Part shown: one piece after another, positions 7,955 through 15,465 of the stretch
Layout: every line of letters begins with the position of its first letter
Position numbering within the stretch: the first letter of the stretch is position 1
NCBI GenBank assembly: GCA_021372535.1
Contig: JAJFUH010000043.1
Span: 1-22,423, forward strand
From: a bacterium
GTDB lineage: Bacteria; Latescibacterota; Latescibacteria; Latescibacterales; Latescibacteraceae
Direction of reading: 5' to 3'
DNA: 22,423 nucleotides
Made by a program: the position numbers and the translations under genes
The notes under the pieces: generated by a model
The model's input: only the letters and a program-made list of their open reading frames with translations
What the model was told of the DNA's origin: nothing
Database searches by the model: none

Positions 7955-8764
7955 TCAAAGAATATGGTATTTTTTGAATGTATCGACGACACCCGCGCCG
8001 GAACGGAGTTCCTCGCGGACTTTGCTCTCGCCTATGACCTTTTCCCATGCTTTGGCGATAACCTCGTCGACGATGTCCTGCGGAACGACCACGATGCCGT
8101 CCACATCGGCAAAGACAAGGTCACCCGGACAAACCCTGATACCGCCGCATTCGATGGGAATATCGCGTTCTTTTGCATCCATCCGTCCGAGGGAATCATA
8201 GGGAGAGAGACCCTTGCAGAAAACGGGGAAATTCAGCTCCGTTATCTCGTTATAGTCGCGTGCGCCGCCGTCGATGACAACGCCGGATACTTTGTGTCCG
8301 ACCGCCGCATTCGTCAGAAGCCCGCCCCAGAAAGCTGAAAGCAGGGGAGCATTACACTGGGCGACGATGAGCTGGCCCTCCTTTGTATCATCGAGGAGCT
8401 CCATCTCCATCTGAAACGGTTTATCGGGTACTTTAGTTACGGTTTCCAGATAAATGGTCACCGCTTCACCCCATGCCTTCATTTTGTTGTCGAGAGGCCG
8501 GATTCCCGGATTCATGCACTGCACCCTCACATTCATGGCATCCATGACATCCTGAAGAACAGGGCTGAAGAATCTGTCGAGCTTGTCCTTGTACTTGAGG
8601 TATCGTGATGGTTGCCCCGCAGATTTTTTTACTGTCCCCGTCTTTTTTTCCTCGCACCCGCCCGTCAGAGTGGTGAACAGGGAACCTCCCATGGTCGCTC
8701 CGACCAGCGACGCGCCGCTGACCAGTAATTTTCGCCTCTTTCGATTGAATTGTCCGTTTTTCAT
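7955..8764 (-). CDS. Tat-signal RraA-like aldolase/decarboxylase family protein
   Basis: A 269-residue member of the RraA / HMG aldolase / demethylmenaquinone methyltransferase-like family. The core spans about residues 100-250: WGGLLTNAAVGHKVSGVVIDGG, with the Arg-Asp pair of DGGARDYNEI that is catalytic in class II 4-hydroxy-4-methyl-2-oxoglutarate aldolases, then PGDLVFADVDGIVVVP. This favours pyruvate aldolase or oxaloacetate decarboxylase chemistry with a divalent metal over RNase E regulation. It starts with a twin-arginine-like export signal (NRKRRKLLVSGASL) and a hydrophobic stretch ending LTGGC, a weak lipobox at C37; most RraA proteins are cytoplasmic, so the leader is notable. AGAAGG lies about 10 nt upstream of the ATG. 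It lies 151 bp downstream of the Gfo/Idh gene and 45 bp upstream of the M81 gene. The substrate is probably a branched or sugar-derived keto acid, an inference. Confidence 0.88.
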   Translation of the reverse strand: MKNGQFNRKRRKLLVSGASLVGATMGGSLFTTLTGGCEEKKTGTVKKSAGQPSRYLKYKDKLDRFFSPVLQDVMDAMNVRVQCMNPGIRPLDNKMKAWGEAVTIYLETVTKVPDKPFQMEMELLDDTKEGQLIVAQCNAPLLSAFWGGLLTNAAVGHKVSGVVIDGGARDYNEITELNFPVFCKGLSPYDSLGRMDAKERDIPIECGGIRVCPGDLVFADVDGIVVVPQDIVDEVIAKAWEKVIGESKVREELRSGAGVVDTFKKYHIL

Positions 8765-8810
8765 AAAATATTTCCCTTCTCACCGATAAATGAAGGTGAA
8801 ACGTTTGAAA

Positions 8811-8816
8811 ATTATA
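8811..8816 (-). promoter_or_regulatory. TATAAT-like -10 element upstream of the RraA-like gene
   Basis: On the minus strand this reads TATAAT, 47 nt upstream of the RraA-like start codon. No good -35 box is visible at 16-18 nt, so it is only a candidate for a second promoter after the hairpin at 8873-8908. Confidence 0.25.
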
Positions 8817-8826
8817 TAGTACGTTG

Positions 8827-8862
8827 TGTCCGGAAGCATCGATAACAACAAGATGTCCGGAA
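8827..8862. repeat. Direct repeat of TGTCCGGAA
   Basis: The 9-mer TGTCCGGAA occurs at 8827-8835 and 8854-8862, offset by 27 bp, in the gap between the Gfo/Idh and RraA-like genes. The spacing is near 2.5 helical turns. It could be a regulator site for the downstream pair, but no regulator is encoded nearby. Confidence 0.35.
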
Positions 8863-8872
8863 AAAGGTGCAA

Positions 8873-8908
8873 TGCCGGTATGATAACCTTACTATACAAC
8901 ATCCGGCA
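8873..8908 (-). terminator. Hairpin after the Gfo/Idh gene, possible terminator or attenuator
   Basis: TGCCGG and CCGGCA form a stem, with ATG/CAT as an inner pairing and a large AT-rich loop. On the minus strand it starts 8 nt after the Gfo/Idh stop and is followed by TTGCACCTTTTT. The loop is long and the T-run is displaced, so termination would be partial. Confidence 0.35.
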
Positions 8909-8915
8909 GAAGCGC

Positions 8916-10304
8916 TTATAATGTCCATCCCTCGCGGTAATGTGTCTGGACGTAATCATTCGCTTCCGGGAAATTGGTCACACGCATGTTTTCCCCGTCC
9001 CATTCGAGCTTCTTCTGGGGATAACGCATGGCAAGATTACCCATGACAACCATCTCTGTCAACGGCCCCGAATAATCGAAATTGGAGCATGCCGGTTCTC
9101 CGCCCTTGCAGGCACGCGCCCAATCCTGTTCGTGAGAGCCGACAATTCTCGGGATTGTCTGAGGAGGCTGCTTATAGGAATCCATCACGGTTTTGGGAAT
9201 CAGCCGCGGTTTATCGCCATATTCGTTGCACATCAATTTACCCTTGTCGCCGATGAAGATCACACCGCTGCTGCCGTTTCCCATCGACTGGTCGGGCTCA
9301 AGCTCGGCCGGACGTTCGGGTAAAAGCCCGCCGTCGTACCAGGTGACTTTAAGCGGCGGCATATCTCCGCGGGCAGGGAAATTATAGCGGACGATGGAAG
9401 CCTGGGGGAACGTTTCCTTGTTGTCGACTTTCACCCACATCTTTTCGGGGCTTACAAAGGTCGAGATACTCGCTTCGACGCTTGTCGGGTATTTGAGTTT
9501 GAGCGCTGTGAATACGGGATCGAGGACATGGCAGGCCATATCGCCGAGCGCTCCCGAGCCGTAATCCCACCATGCACGCCATGAGAACGGCAGATAGATC
9601 GGATTGTAGGGCCTCATGGGTGCCGGTCCGAGCCAGAGGTCCCAGTCGAGCGTGGATGGTACCGGCGGCGTGTCTTTGGGACGGTCTATGCCCTGAGGCC
9701 AGACAGGACGGTTGGTCCATGCATCGACTGCACGAACCGTGCCGATTGCCCCGTTCCATATCCATTCGCAGATGAGACGAACACCTTCGCCTGAATGGCC
9801 CTGGTTACCCATCTGGGTGGCGACTTTATATTTACGGGCGGCTTCAGTGAGCGCACGGGCTTCCGAAACGAGTCTTGTCAGGGGTTTCTGGCAGTACACG
9901 TGCTTTCCCATTTTTATCGCCATCATGGCGATCACCGCATGGGTGTGGTCAGGTGTCGCGATGACGACACCATCGATATCTTTCTGCTTTTCGAGCATGA
10001 CCCGGTAATCGCGGTATGTCTTTGCATTGGGATAGAGCTTGTAGACTTCCGCAGCATAGTTATCGTCCACATCGCAGAGGGCGACGATGTTTTCGTCAGC
10101 AAGATTCTTGATGTTACTTTTTCCGACACCGCCGATTCCGATTCCGGCTACGTTGAGCTTGTCGCTGGGCGATTTGACGCCGTTTCCGAGCACATGACGC
10201 GGTACAATAGTGAAGGCTGCCGCCGCTGCAGCCGTTCCTTTGATGAAATGACGCCGGGTGAGCGATGTACGTTTGGAAGGGTTGTCCTTGGCGCTGTTTT
10301 TCAT
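8916..10304 (-). CDS. Tat-exported Gfo/Idh/MocA family oxidoreductase
   Basis: A 462-residue NAD(P)-dependent sugar or cyclitol dehydrogenase-like protein. Its twin-arginine signal is strong: SLTRRHFIKG with R17 and R18, an alanine-rich h-region, then PRHVLG. The Rossmann motif GIGIGGVG lies at about 54-61, D78 follows the second strand, ATPDHTHA at 116-123 and the catalytic-lysine motif is QKP at 139-141, Gln replacing the commoner Glu as in many Tat-type members. The C-terminal domain carries WDLWLGP and SWRAWWDYGSGALGDMACHVLD, typical of the large exported subfamily. Export folded with bound cofactor is expected, so it may act as an oxidoreductase on glycans outside the cytoplasmic membrane. 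An AAAGGA motif lies about 9 nt before the ATG. It is first of three minus-strand Tat genes, with a possible -10 (TATAAT) at 10398-10393. Confidence 0.93.
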   Translation of the reverse strand: MKNSAKDNPSKRTSLTRRHFIKGTAAAAAAFTIVPRHVLGNGVKSPSDKLNVAGIGIGGVGKSNIKNLADENIVALCDVDDNYAAEVYKLYPNAKTYRDYRVMLEKQKDIDGVVIATPDHTHAVIAMMAIKMGKHVYCQKPLTRLVSEARALTEAARKYKVATQMGNQGHSGEGVRLICEWIWNGAIGTVRAVDAWTNRPVWPQGIDRPKDTPPVPSTLDWDLWLGPAPMRPYNPIYLPFSWRAWWDYGSGALGDMACHVLDPVFTALKLKYPTSVEASISTFVSPEKMWVKVDNKETFPQASIVRYNFPARGDMPPLKVTWYDGGLLPERPAELEPDQSMGNGSSGVIFIGDKGKLMCNEYGDKPRLIPKTVMDSYKQPPQTIPRIVGSHEQDWARACKGGEPACSNFDYSGPLTEMVVMGNLAMRYPQKKLEWDGENMRVTNFPEANDYVQTHYREGWTL

Positions 10305-10813
10305 GGGAGTTTATCCTTTCTCAGATAATGGGTTACACTCCGTGTGGTAATTGCTATCTATACCGATGATTCCGAATATTACTGTTTGGGATATTATAAG
10401 GATCATGTCTGAGCAATTAATGAGTCCATATATTTTCGTTCCGCATCATGAAACAGACAGTACTATTATATGCAAAAACCGTTAAGGTATCATTATATAT
10501 TTCATTGGTATCTGAAATATCACGGTAATAATCTCGAAAGCAAAGCGAAACATTGAATACATTACTTTAAAAGACATGCATAACACTCGGTTAGACATAT
10601 AATAGCAACATTATTATTATCCACAATAAATAAACCATAAAAAAAGGAAACATGATAAGGCATGTGTAAAAAAGAGCTTGTATTAACGGTTTTTTTATTT
10701 GAAATTGTGTAGTGCGGAATAGTAAAAAATCTAGTATCCGACATATATCCGGGATAAAAATCTCAATTAATGAACGTAGTTCACATTTTTAATGGTGAGG
10801 AGAGAACGATACC
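10305..10813. other. AT-rich divergent intergenic region
   Basis: A 509-bp gap between the divergent Gfo/Idh and triple-RidA genes, much richer in A and T than the flanking genes. A minus-strand TATAAT at 10398-10393 lies 89 nt before the Gfo/Idh start, but its -35 region is poor. Poly-A stretches occur at 10639-10645 and 10668-10673. One 60-codon open stretch on the minus strand (10562-10744) lacks coding character. No tRNA, known RNA or mobile element was recognised. Confidence 0.6.
10771..10783. promoter_or_regulatory. Small perfect inverted repeat upstream of the triple-RidA gene
   Basis: TGAAC-GTA-GTTCA, 31 bp upstream of the start codon and just before the ribosome-binding site AGGAGAG. 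The position would suit an operator. A similar palindrome centred on GTA, CATGAA-GTA-TTCATG, precedes the next gene. Confidence 0.3.
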
Positions 10814-12034
10814 ATGAAAAGAATCACCTTCTGTTTATTGATGTGTATAATCATCGTCCTGTTCATTTCATACAGCATTGCAGCCGATCCCCTCATTAAA
10901 AAATTCTCCCGTCCGGGAGCGGCTCCGACATTGTATTATTCCGGCATTATGGTGGGAAAGACATATTTCGTTGCCGGGACCGGCGACGGTAATCCCGAAA
11001 GCCCCGATGAAACATATTACGCCAAAACACAGCGGTGCATGAAGAGCATACAGAATTCTCTCAAAATGGCGGGTCTCGACCTTGAAAATGTCGTCCAGGC
11101 CTGGGTGATGCTCGAGGACCCCGATCAGGCGGGTGAAATGACAAAGGCGTGGAAAGAGACGTTCCCGTCGAATTCACCGGCGCGGACGACTATCAGCGTC
11201 GCCAATATCCCCGGTCCGTCGCAGATTGAAATAACCGCCATAGCATATAGCGACCTGTCCGAACGTAAGATAGTCGGGCCGAAAGACCTTACCTACAGTC
11301 TCGGTGTTCTTGCGGGGAATACCCTCTATGTTTCGGGAAGGGGAAGCGCCATTCCCGGCGGCGGTCAGCCCGAAACATTCGAGGATCAGGCCCGTCAGGC
11401 CATGAAGAACATGGAAGCGGCGCTCAAAGAAGCCGGACTCGGTTTCGGTCATGTTGTCTGGAGCAACATATATCTTGACAATTATGAGAATTACGGCGTT
11501 TTCAACAAGGTCTACAGCGAATTTTTCGAGTTTGGTAACGAGCCCGCGCGTGTCACCGTATTCGTGGAAGGAATTCCCGGCGGGAATCATGTCGAGGTTA
11601 CCTGTATAGCGACCACCGATCTTTCGACCCGCAAAGTGGTTCGTCCCCCGAGCATGAAGTACGGTCCGGGCGAAACAGCCCCGACAGCGAGTCCCGGAAT
11701 GTGGTCGGGAAACATACTCTATCTATCAGCCCAGACCGGATATGTACCATCCGAGGGTATCGGGACGGTCGATATTGAAAAGCAGTTCAGGCAGCTTATG
11801 CAGAACCACCTCGATGTTCTGAAGGAAGCCGGGCTCGGATTCGAAGATATTGTATCGGCGAATGTATATCTGCGGAACATCAACGATTACGGTCCGATGA
11901 ACGATATGTACAAGGAGTATTTCACAGCGAACGGACCGGGAGTGAGAACCTGTTTTCAGCCCAATCACGGGTTCGAGAAGAATGATGTGAGGCTGAAAGC
12001 ATCCTTTATCATGGCAGGTGAACGGAAGAAGTGA
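10814..12034 (+). CDS. Secreted protein with three tandem RidA (YjgF/UK114) domains
   Basis: A 406-residue protein with an N-terminal signal peptide (hydrophobic residues about 6-23, likely cut near SIAA) and three RidA repeats at about 30-152, 155-272 and 280-403. RidA enzymes hydrolyse reactive enamines and imines to keto acids plus ammonia and normally act as cytoplasmic homotrimers of about 130 residues; one chain here could build a whole pseudo-trimer. The catalytic Arg is present in each repeat (SPARTTIS, EPARVTVF, GPGVRTCF). The Glu matching E120 of E. coli RidA is present in repeats one (QIEITAIA) and two (HVEVTCIA) but is Arg in repeat three (DVRLKASF). The ATG has AGGAGAG about 9 nt upstream. 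It is followed after 113 bp by a GH106-like gene on the same strand, probably cotranscribed. Substrate unknown. Confidence 0.9.
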   Translation: MKRITFCLLMCIIIVLFISYSIAADPLIKKFSRPGAAPTLYYSGIMVGKTYFVAGTGDGNPESPDETYYAKTQRCMKSIQNSLKMAGLDLENVVQAWVMLEDPDQAGEMTKAWKETFPSNSPARTTISVANIPGPSQIEITAIAYSDLSERKIVGPKDLTYSLGVLAGNTLYVSGRGSAIPGGGQPETFEDQARQAMKNMEAALKEAGLGFGHVVWSNIYLDNYENYGVFNKVYSEFFEFGNEPARVTVFVEGIPGGNHVEVTCIATTDLSTRKVVRPPSMKYGPGETAPTASPGMWSGNILYLSAQTGYVPSEGIGTVDIEKQFRQLMQNHLDVLKEAGLGFEDIVSANVYLRNINDYGPMNDMYKEYFTANGPGVRTCFQPNHGFEKNDVRLKASFIMAGERKK

Positions 12035-12039
12035 ATCCG

Positions 12040-12076
12040 GTTATCGGCTGTATTATGATAACATGAAGTATTCATG
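12040..12076. promoter_or_regulatory. Two adjacent inverted repeats upstream of the GH106-like gene
   Basis: GTTATC (12040-12045) pairs with GATAAC (12057-12062) over an 11-nt loop, and CATGAA-GTA-TTCATG at 12062-12076 is a perfect short palindrome. They lie between the RidA stop and the next start codon. They may be a weak transcription-end structure or an operator; neither has a T-run. Confidence 0.25.
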
Positions 12077-12147
12077 CACACGAAGTCATACCATGACCGT
12101 TTCCTTATATATCGCGTCGGGAAACCTTTTTCTGAGGAGCGTCGACA

Positions 12148-15100
12148 ATGCGTAAAGGTCTTTTTTACGGGGTAATTGTTACTGCGGCAATCCTGCTTTA
12201 CGCCGGATGTACTTCTTCGAAGATTGAAAGCCCTGTCCCTGAGATCACCTCGGATGTGAAAACATCTGCCCAGCTCAGGACTTTGTTCGCGGAACCTCCC
12301 GCTCAATACCGCACCGTACCGTTCTGGGTATGGAACGACGATATCACGGAGCAGGAAATCGATGAGCAGCTTGCCGATTTCAAAGCTGAAAATGTCGGAG
12401 GCTTGTTCATTCATCCCCGTCCCGGGCTCATAACGCCCTATCTCTCGGACAGGTGGTTTACCCTGTGCAGATATGCGGTTGATAAAGCGAAAACGCTCGG
12501 TATCGAGGTATGGCTGTATGACGAGAATTCATATCCGAGCGGGTTCGCCGGCGGTAATGTACCCGCGCAGATGCCCGAATCATACGAGAAAGGCCAGGGG
12601 CTCGTTCTTCGCCGCGCGACAGAGCTCCCCGGAAAAGCGGCGCAGAAACCCTATCTCGTTCTAAAAAAAGAAGATTCCGGCTTTGTCGATATAACCGGCC
12701 GTCTCGATCAGGAACGGAACAGGAAGGGCGATTACTATGTGTTCGATCTGGCATATTACGGTAAATCCCCATGGTATGGCGGATACTCGTATGTCGATCT
12801 TCTCCTCGATGGTGTTACAGAGAAGTTCATTGAAGTGACAATGAGCGGGTATGAAAAGAGCATAGGAAGCGAGTTCGGGAAAACGGTTCCGGGCATTTTT
12901 ACCGATGAGCCGAATATCGCTCCGCCTGCCGCCAACTGCCTGCGCTGGACACCCTCGCTGTTCGATAAATTCAGCGAGCGTTGGGGGTACGATCTCAAAG
13001 CAACGCTGCCGTCGCTCTTCGAAGAGACTGGCGACTGGAAACGGGTTCGCCATGACTATTATGGGCTGCTTCTCGAACAGTTTATCGAGCGATGGAGCAA
13101 ACCGTGGCACGACTACTGTCAGAAAAACAATATGTTCTGGACGGGGCATTACTGGGAACACGGGTGGCCGAGTCCCCATCACGGCGGCGATAACATGGCG
13201 ATGTATGCATGGCACGATGTTCCGTCCATCGACATTCTCATGAACGAATACAGCGAAGATGTGAACGCCCAGTTCGGGAATGCCCGTGCGGTAAAGGAGC
13301 TGATCAGTGCCGCCAACCAGATGGGGCGCACGAGAACCCTCAGCGAAACATACGGCGCCGGGGGATGGGACCTGCGCTTCGAGGACATGAAAAGGATAGG
13401 GGACTGGGAGTATGTTCTCGGGGTGAATACACTCAATCAACATCTTTCCTATGTCACCATCATGGGCGCACGGAAGCGCGATCATCCGCAGTCGTTTTCA
13501 TACCACGAACCCTGGTGGAAATTATACAGAGAGCAGGTCGATTATTTCGGGCGTTTGTCGCTTGCCCTCTCTTCCGGCGCGCAGATCAACCATATACTCG
13601 TTATCGAACCGACCACAACGGCCTGGATGTATTATGGTATCGGGGAGAAAAACGAACAGTGCGGCGTTATCGGTAAATCGTTCCAGGAATTCGTACAGCA
13701 GTTGGAGCGTTATCAGGTTGAATATGACATCGGGTGCGAAAACATCATCAAGGATCACGGGTCGGCTGATAACGGTAAATTTATCGTTGGTAAGCGTTCA
13801 TATGATCTCGTTGTGTTTCCTCCCGGCATGGAAAATCTCGACCTCCCGACAGCACGGCTGATCGAGAATTATCTTAAGACCGGAGGGAAAATTCTGTCGT
13901 TTGTCGATGCGCCGAAGTTCGTGGACGGCACAGCATCGGAAACAATCCCGTCGCTTGCTTCACAGTATCCGGGGCAGTGGACCAGAGCCGGTTCCGTTTC
14001 AGAGCAGAATGCCCGTACGGTTCTCGCTGAAAAAGATTTTACAATAATACAGCCCGAGAATATTTCCGGTAAACTGTTTCATCACCGCCGCCGTTTCGAG
14101 GACGGGGAATTGATTTTCCTTGTCAACACCAGCCTGACCGAAAGCTCCACTGGGGCGCTGAAAACGCAAGGCCGCGCAGTACTTGAGTTCGACCCGATAA
14201 GCGGAGAGATAACATCATACCCTGCAAAGAGTTCCGGTAAAGATTTAACGGTTGCCTTTAATCTTCCTCCGGCGGGAAGCCTCCTCCTGTTCGCGGGCCG
14301 TTCCGCTGAAAAGGGCCTGAAAGTAAAGACGGCCTGTTTGAAGGAGACGCCGGTCCCGTTATCGGGAGAACTCACCGTCAAGATGACAGCTCCCAATGCG
14401 CTGACGCTTGACTACTGTGATCTGAAACTGGGCGGCAGAGAGCAGAAGGACATGTACTTTTTCACTGCCGCTCAGGCGATATTCAAACAGTTCGGGCTTT
14501 CAGGCGATCCATGGCACAGGGCTGTCCAGTATAAAACCAATATTCTTGATAAGAATGTATTTCCGCCGAAATCCGGTTTCGAGGCGCGATTCCCGTTCAG
14601 CGTTGATAATGGTGTCGATACGGCATCGCTTCAGGCTGTAGTCGAACGGCCGAACCTGTGGAAGGTCAGCATAAACGGGAAAGCTGTCGAACCACGTCCG
14701 GGTGAATGGCGGCTCGACCGGTCATTCGGAGTGTACGACATCGGAGAGCATGTCAGACCGGGGATGAACAATCTTACGCTCACTGCTTCACCGATGACCA
14801 TTCATTCCGAACTGGAGCCGGTGTATATCTATGGGAACTTCGGATTGAAAGCCGTTGAGAAAGGCTCGATGATCGTATCACCTTTGCCGCTTACGGTGGG
14901 GTCATGGAAAGACCAGGCGCTGCCGTTCTATTCAGACGGGGTATCGTATACCGGAACATATACACTTTCCGCGGGCAAACAGAGGTATCTCGTCCGCCTC
15001 GGGAAGTGGCTCGGCTGTGTCGCTGAGATACAGGTAAACGGGAAACCGGCAGGAATAATAGGCTGGCCGCCCTATGAAGCGGATATCACCGGCATGGTGC

Positions 15101-15300
15101 AGGACGGCACCAATGAGATTACGGTCGTTGTATACGGGACGCTGAAAAATCTCCTCGGGCCGCATCATAACAATCCCCCTCACGGGAGGGCATGGCCTGC
15201 CATGTTCGAGTCCGCGCCTGAACATCAGCCTTCGGGGGTGGAATATGACAGCATTGGATACGGCCTTTTTGAGAATTTCTCCGTTATCGTGTGCGAGTGA
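12148..15300 (+). CDS. GH106-like (alpha-L-rhamnosidase-related) glycoside hydrolase lipoprotein
   Basis: A 1050-residue predicted outer-surface or periplasmic lipoprotein (lipobox LYAGC, Cys21). The N-terminal catalytic region has the GH106-related signatures PFWVWNDD (58-65), GGLFIHPRPGLITPYLS (84-100), and WLYDENSYPSGFAGG (122-136). TDEPN with E254 and LSETYGAGGWD with E400 carry conserved-looking acids that could be the catalytic pair; this is inference. About 460-640 resembles a beta-galactosidase trimerisation/GATase-like module (VIEPTTTAWMYY, then VVFPPGMENLDLPTARLIENY). The last 200 residues look like beta-sandwich carbohydrate-binding modules. Family members release rhamnose from pectic or other glycans, but distant relatives may have other specificities. 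TGAGGAG lies 8 nt before the ATG. It follows the triple-RidA gene by 113 bp and ends convergently with the DUF362 gene. Confidence 0.88.
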   Translation: MRKGLFYGVIVTAAILLYAGCTSSKIESPVPEITSDVKTSAQLRTLFAEPPAQYRTVPFWVWNDDITEQEIDEQLADFKAENVGGLFIHPRPGLITPYLSDRWFTLCRYAVDKAKTLGIEVWLYDENSYPSGFAGGNVPAQMPESYEKGQGLVLRRATELPGKAAQKPYLVLKKEDSGFVDITGRLDQERNRKGDYYVFDLAYYGKSPWYGGYSYVDLLLDGVTEKFIEVTMSGYEKSIGSEFGKTVPGIFTDEPNIAPPAANCLRWTPSLFDKFSERWGYDLKATLPSLFEETGDWKRVRHDYYGLLLEQFIERWSKPWHDYCQKNNMFWTGHYWEHGWPSPHHGGDNMAMYAWHDVPSIDILMNEYSEDVNAQFGNARAVKELISAANQMGRTRTLSETYGAGGWDLRFEDMKRIGDWEYVLGVNTLNQHLSYVTIMGARKRDHPQSFSYHEPWWKLYREQVDYFGRLSLALSSGAQINHILVIEPTTTAWMYYGIGEKNEQCGVIGKSFQEFVQQLERYQVEYDIGCENIIKDHGSADNGKFIVGKRSYDLVVFPPGMENLDLPTARLIENYLKTGGKILSFVDAPKFVDGTASETIPSLASQYPGQWTRAGSVSEQNARTVLAEKDFTIIQPENISGKLFHHRRRFEDGELIFLVNTSLTESSTGALKTQGRAVLEFDPISGEITSYPAKSSGKDLTVAFNLPPAGSLLLFAGRSAEKGLKVKTACLKETPVPLSGELTVKMTAPNALTLDYCDLKLGGREQKDMYFFTAAQAIFKQFGLSGDPWHRAVQYKTNILDKNVFPPKSGFEARFPFSVDNGVDTASLQAVVERPNLWKVSINGKAVEPRPGEWRLDRSFGVYDIGEHVRPGMNNLTLTASPMTIHSELEPVYIYGNFGLKAVEKGSMIVSPLPLTVGSWKDQALPFYSDGVSYTGTYTLSAGKQRYLVRLGKWLGCVAEIQVNGKPAGIIGWPPYEADITGMVQDGTNEITVVVYGTLKNLLGPHHNNPPHGRAWPAMFESAPEHQPSGVEYDSIGYGLFENFSVIVCE

Positions 15301-15378
15301 ACGGTAAAGCCTGTGAAACTAAAGAGCATTTTTAAGTCGCGTTCTGATGGGAAACATATACGCTTTATCAGGCGCGGT

Positions 15379-15450
15379 TTACAGTTTGTACCAGTCGGTG
15401 AGGCTGAACTTGTTCAACAGGACAGGGTTACGAATATTATCCGGCTCTTT
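15379..15450 (-). other. In-frame coding-like extension after the DUF362 stop
   Basis: Immediately after the TAA of the DUF362 gene the same frame stays open for 23 codons before a second TAA at 15381-15379. The peptide has protein-like composition, ending NPVLLNKFSLTDWYKL, and its third codon positions are rich in G and C like the gene itself. It may be the true C-terminus cut off by a nonsense change, a readthrough extension or chance. Confidence 0.4.
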
Positions 15451-15465
15451 TTACCAGAAAAGCCG
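15442..15465. other. Hairpin spanning the DUF362 stop codon
   Basis: On the plus strand CGGCTCTTTT (15442-15451) pairs with AAAAGCCG (15458-15465) with one bulged C. The minus-strand TAA lies in it. No T-run follows on either strand, so it is a poor terminator; any role at the stop is speculative. Confidence 0.3.

Noticed and set aside
10562-10744. 60-codon minus-strand open frame in the AT-rich gap
   Set aside because: Low-complexity AT-rich sequence without a good ribosome-binding site, domain or coding-like third positions.
12661-13485. 274-codon minus-strand open frame inside the GH106-like gene
   Set aside because: It is a shadow of the plus-strand glycosidase, with no motifs and no plausible ribosome-binding context.
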